Shown one piece after another: positions 5,851 to 6,997 of a stretch of DNA of 6,997 nucleotides. Within the stretch, counting starts at the first letter, position 1. The number at the start of each line of letters is the position of its first letter. The DNA lies in the NCBI GenBank assembly GCA_034666705.1, contig JAXDLH010000208.1, positions 1 through 6,997 of the forward strand, in the 5' to 3' direction. The translations under genes were made by a program, and so were the position numbers. Under the pieces are notes generated by a model. The model ran no database searches, was not told the DNA's origin, and saw only the letters and a list, made by a program, of their open reading frames with translations. This DNA is from JAXDLH01 sp034666705. Lineage in GTDB: Bacteria > Chloroflexota > UBA6077 > SHYK01.

Positions 5851-6309
5851 GTGCTGCACACGATGGGTGGCTATCTCGGCGGCTGCGACGCCGTGTTTAA
5901 CGATGCCCGCATCGCACCCGAGAAGCGAGTCTCGGCGCACTTCGGGGTGGCGCTCGACGGCCGTGTGCACCAATACGTGCGGCTGGCAGACACGGCCTGG
6001 GCGAACGGCGTGCTGGAGGCGGGCAACCGCTGGCCGGGCGCGCCGGGGGTGAATCCGAATCTGGAGAGCATCTCGATCGAGACGGAAGATCGCGCCGCCG
6101 GCGCCACGCCGGTCAGCGACGCGCAATACGCGGCGGTGCTGGCGCTCTGCGTGGCGGTGATACTCCCAACCTGCCCGACGATCTCCATGCTCGTAGCGCA
6201 CAGCGTGATCAGCCCGCACTCGCGCCCCAACTGCCCGGGGCCGCGCTGGATCGCCTCGGGGCGGTTCGCCGCGCTGGCCGAGGCGCTGGGGATCGCGGCG
6301 GTGGCGTGA
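5851..6309 (+). CDS. N-acetylmuramoyl-L-alanine amidase (Amidase_2 type), start unclear
   Basis: This enzyme cleaves the bond between muramic acid and the L-alanine of the peptide stem, and here would be the phage lysin. The visible core has zinc ligands of the T7-lysozyme/PGRP fold: the H in VLHTMGG (H3 counting from 5851), H117 in LVAHSVISP and C128 in NCPG. Other conserved parts are SAHFGVALDGRVHQYV, ADTAWANG and SIETED. Homologous-looking sequence begins before the GTG at 5851, at about 5788 (ITWIGSPNCWPGRQG). That GTG would remove the first strand and has no ribosome site. The frame is open back to 5524 but contains no ATG, GTG or TTG. I therefore infer that it is translated as the C-terminal half of the upstream glycosidase gene after a -1 shift, or that a base is missing. 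Function is confident; the gene boundary is not. Confidence 0.85.
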   Translation: MLHTMGGYLGGCDAVFNDARIAPEKRVSAHFGVALDGRVHQYVRLADTAWANGVLEAGNRWPGAPGVNPNLESISIETEDRAAGATPVSDAQYAAVLALCVAVILPTCPTISMLVAHSVISPHSRPNCPGPRWIASGRFAALAEALGIAAVA

Positions 6310-6472
6310 GAGATTCGAGGCTTTGAAGCCCCTCATCTGGAGATAGCCCGTCCGCGAGTTGATTTCCCCGAATGGACCGCCAAGTGGCAACGACCACGGA
6401 GTTCACAGGACAGGCTGCGCCGTGGGATAATCCGCTGAAGTGCAGCTTTTCGTCGTGAAAGTGAAGCGTGCC
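6310..6472. other. Spacer between phage lysis cassette and toxin-antitoxin pair
   Basis: This 163-base stretch contains no gene-like frame. It has a weak hairpin directly after the amidase stop (GGCT-TTGA-AGCC, 6319-6330) without a T-tract, and the promoter described separately. Base composition becomes visibly less GC-rich here than in the phage genes. It is a candidate place for the right prophage boundary, but I found no tRNA fragment or direct repeat of the left junction in it. Confidence 0.4.
6402..6431 (+). promoter_or_regulatory. Sigma70-type promoter for the mntA-hepT-like pair
   Basis: TTCACA (6402-6407, five of six match to TTGACA) and GATAAT (6426-6431, five of six match to TATAAT) are separated by 18 bases. 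Transcription would begin near 6438, about 35 bases before the preferred ATG at 6473. It is the best promoter match in the window and would uncouple this pair from phage late transcription. Confidence 0.5.
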
Positions 6473-6778
6473 ATGGCTCGGACGATTCGAGACATACCAA
6501 CCCTGGAAGATGTCAAGCCGATCGTGCTTGCCATTCTGGCGCGGCACGGGGCAACCCGGGCGGGGCTGTTCGGCTCACTCGTCCACGGGAGGCTGCGCAA
6601 ACGAAGCGACATCGATGTCCTCGTCGAGCTGCCGAAGAGCCTGAGCCTGCTGGATGTGATCGGTATTCAGCAGGAGTTGGAGGATGCGCTCGGGAGAAAG
6701 GTGGACCTGGTTCAGTACGACGCAATCAAGCCGCTCATCAGGGAGCAGATCCTGGCGGACGAGATCCGCATCCTTTGA
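6473..6778 (+). CDS. mntA: MntA-type minimal nucleotidyltransferase (antitoxin)
   Basis: The ATG at 6473 gives 101 residues. GTGs at 6440, 6455 and 6461 are possible longer starts, but 6440 would lie almost at the predicted transcription start. The protein shows the nucleotidyltransferase signature GS-x10-DxD in full: G34-S35, then D46-I47-D48 within GLFGSLVHGRLRKRSDIDVLV, with a third acidic residue likely at D78 in KVDLV. In characterised MntA/HepT systems the MNT protein neutralises its HEPN partner by transferring AMP groups to a tyrosine next to the HEPN active site. All visible catalytic residues are intact. It overlaps the next gene, and the pair has its own promoter. The family assignment is strong; the pairing and role rest on the immediate neighbour. 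Confidence 0.9.
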   Translation: MARTIRDIPTLEDVKPIVLAILARHGATRAGLFGSLVHGRLRKRSDIDVLVELPKSLSLLDVIGIQQELEDALGRKVDLVQYDAIKPLIREQILADEIRIL

Positions 6779-6997
6779 GTCGGGCACTTCACCTCTACAT
6801 TGAGGATATTCTCCAGGCGATCGGTGCTATCGAGCGTTACACAGGGGGTCTGAGCAGAGAGGACTTCCTCCAACAAGAACTGGTCCAGGACGCGATCATC
6901 CGCCGACTGGAAATCATTGGTGAGGCGACGAAGCACATTCCCAACAGCGTTCGGAATGTGCACCCCGAGATTCCCTGGCGCCAGATTGCCGCCATGC
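6775..6997 (+). CDS. hepT: HepT-like HEPN ribonuclease toxin, DUF86 family (3' end outside window)
   Basis: A TTG at 6775 overlaps the stop of the nucleotidyltransferase gene (TTGA), indicating translational coupling. The frame then stays open to the window edge, giving 74 residues. The sequence has the DUF86/HepT layout: an N-terminal helix (YIEDILQAIGAIERYTGG), a second helix (DAIIRRLEIIGEATKHI), and the turn HPEIPWRQIAAM that directly precedes the catalytic R-x4-H-x-Y motif. That motif lies just beyond the right edge, so activity cannot be judged. HepT proteins are metal-independent RNases inhibited by the MntA partner. No ATG or GTG alternative start near the overlap is visible, and TTG is used. 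Confidence 0.88.
   Translation, partial: MSRALHLYIEDILQAIGAIERYTGGLSREDFLQQELVQDAIIRRLEIIGEATKHIPNSVRNVHPEIPWRQIAAM

Noticed and set aside
4616..5861. Long minus-strand frames opposite the glycosidase
   Set aside because: Extremely Arg/Pro/Ser-rich or Arg/His-rich; the + strand shows conserved catalytic motifs.

Overview
This is a high-GC bacterial window carrying the distal structural and lysis genes of a tailed-phage-like prophage. A serine-recombinase element sits on its left and a MntA/HepT-type toxin-antitoxin pair on its right. All supported genes are on the + strand. The intergenic DNA at 3756-4083 is packed with short palindromic dispersed repeats of the CCTTCGACA-GCTCAGGA and CCCCTCCCCCA-TGGGGGAGGGG kinds. 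I associate these with Chloroflexota and some other high-GC genomes, so Chloroflexota is a tentative guess and not a demonstrated assignment.

Layout. (1) 2-1120: C-terminal part of a large serine recombinase (recombinase domain, four-cysteine zinc ribbon, coiled coil) that enters from beyond the left edge. (2) 1165-1731: a phage neck/adaptor-like protein. Its reading frame stays open and protein-like upstream of its only usable start, back to the recombinase 3' end. The simplest reading is that the recombinase element integrated into this gene and removed its 5' end. (3) 1741-3755: a large aromatic-rich, beta-repeat tail protein, split by a -1 frame change at a G5 run (2217-2221). (4) 3756-4083: repeat-filled non-coding stretch. 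(5) 4084-6309: lysis cassette, made of an XhlA-like coiled-coil/membrane protein, a two-helix holin-like protein, a clan GH-A-like glycosidase and a zinc amidase of the Amidase_2 family. The amidase has no credible start codon of its own. It joins the glycosidase gene by another -1 shift near a T4 run (5746-5749), suggesting a two-enzyme endolysin. (6) 6310-6472: short spacer with a good sigma70-type promoter. (7) 6473-6997: mntA-like nucleotidyltransferase and a hepT-like HEPN gene running off the right edge.

How they would work together: the tail and lysis genes read as one late transcription unit with short spacings. The two small membrane proteins would permeabilise the membrane and release or activate the cell-wall enzymes. 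The MntA/HepT pair has its own promoter and looks like an independent accessory cargo or flanking chromosomal module. The interrupted neck gene and two frame disruptions mean the prophage is either decaying, carrying a nested excisable element, or affected by homopolymer sequencing errors. The sequence alone cannot separate these.
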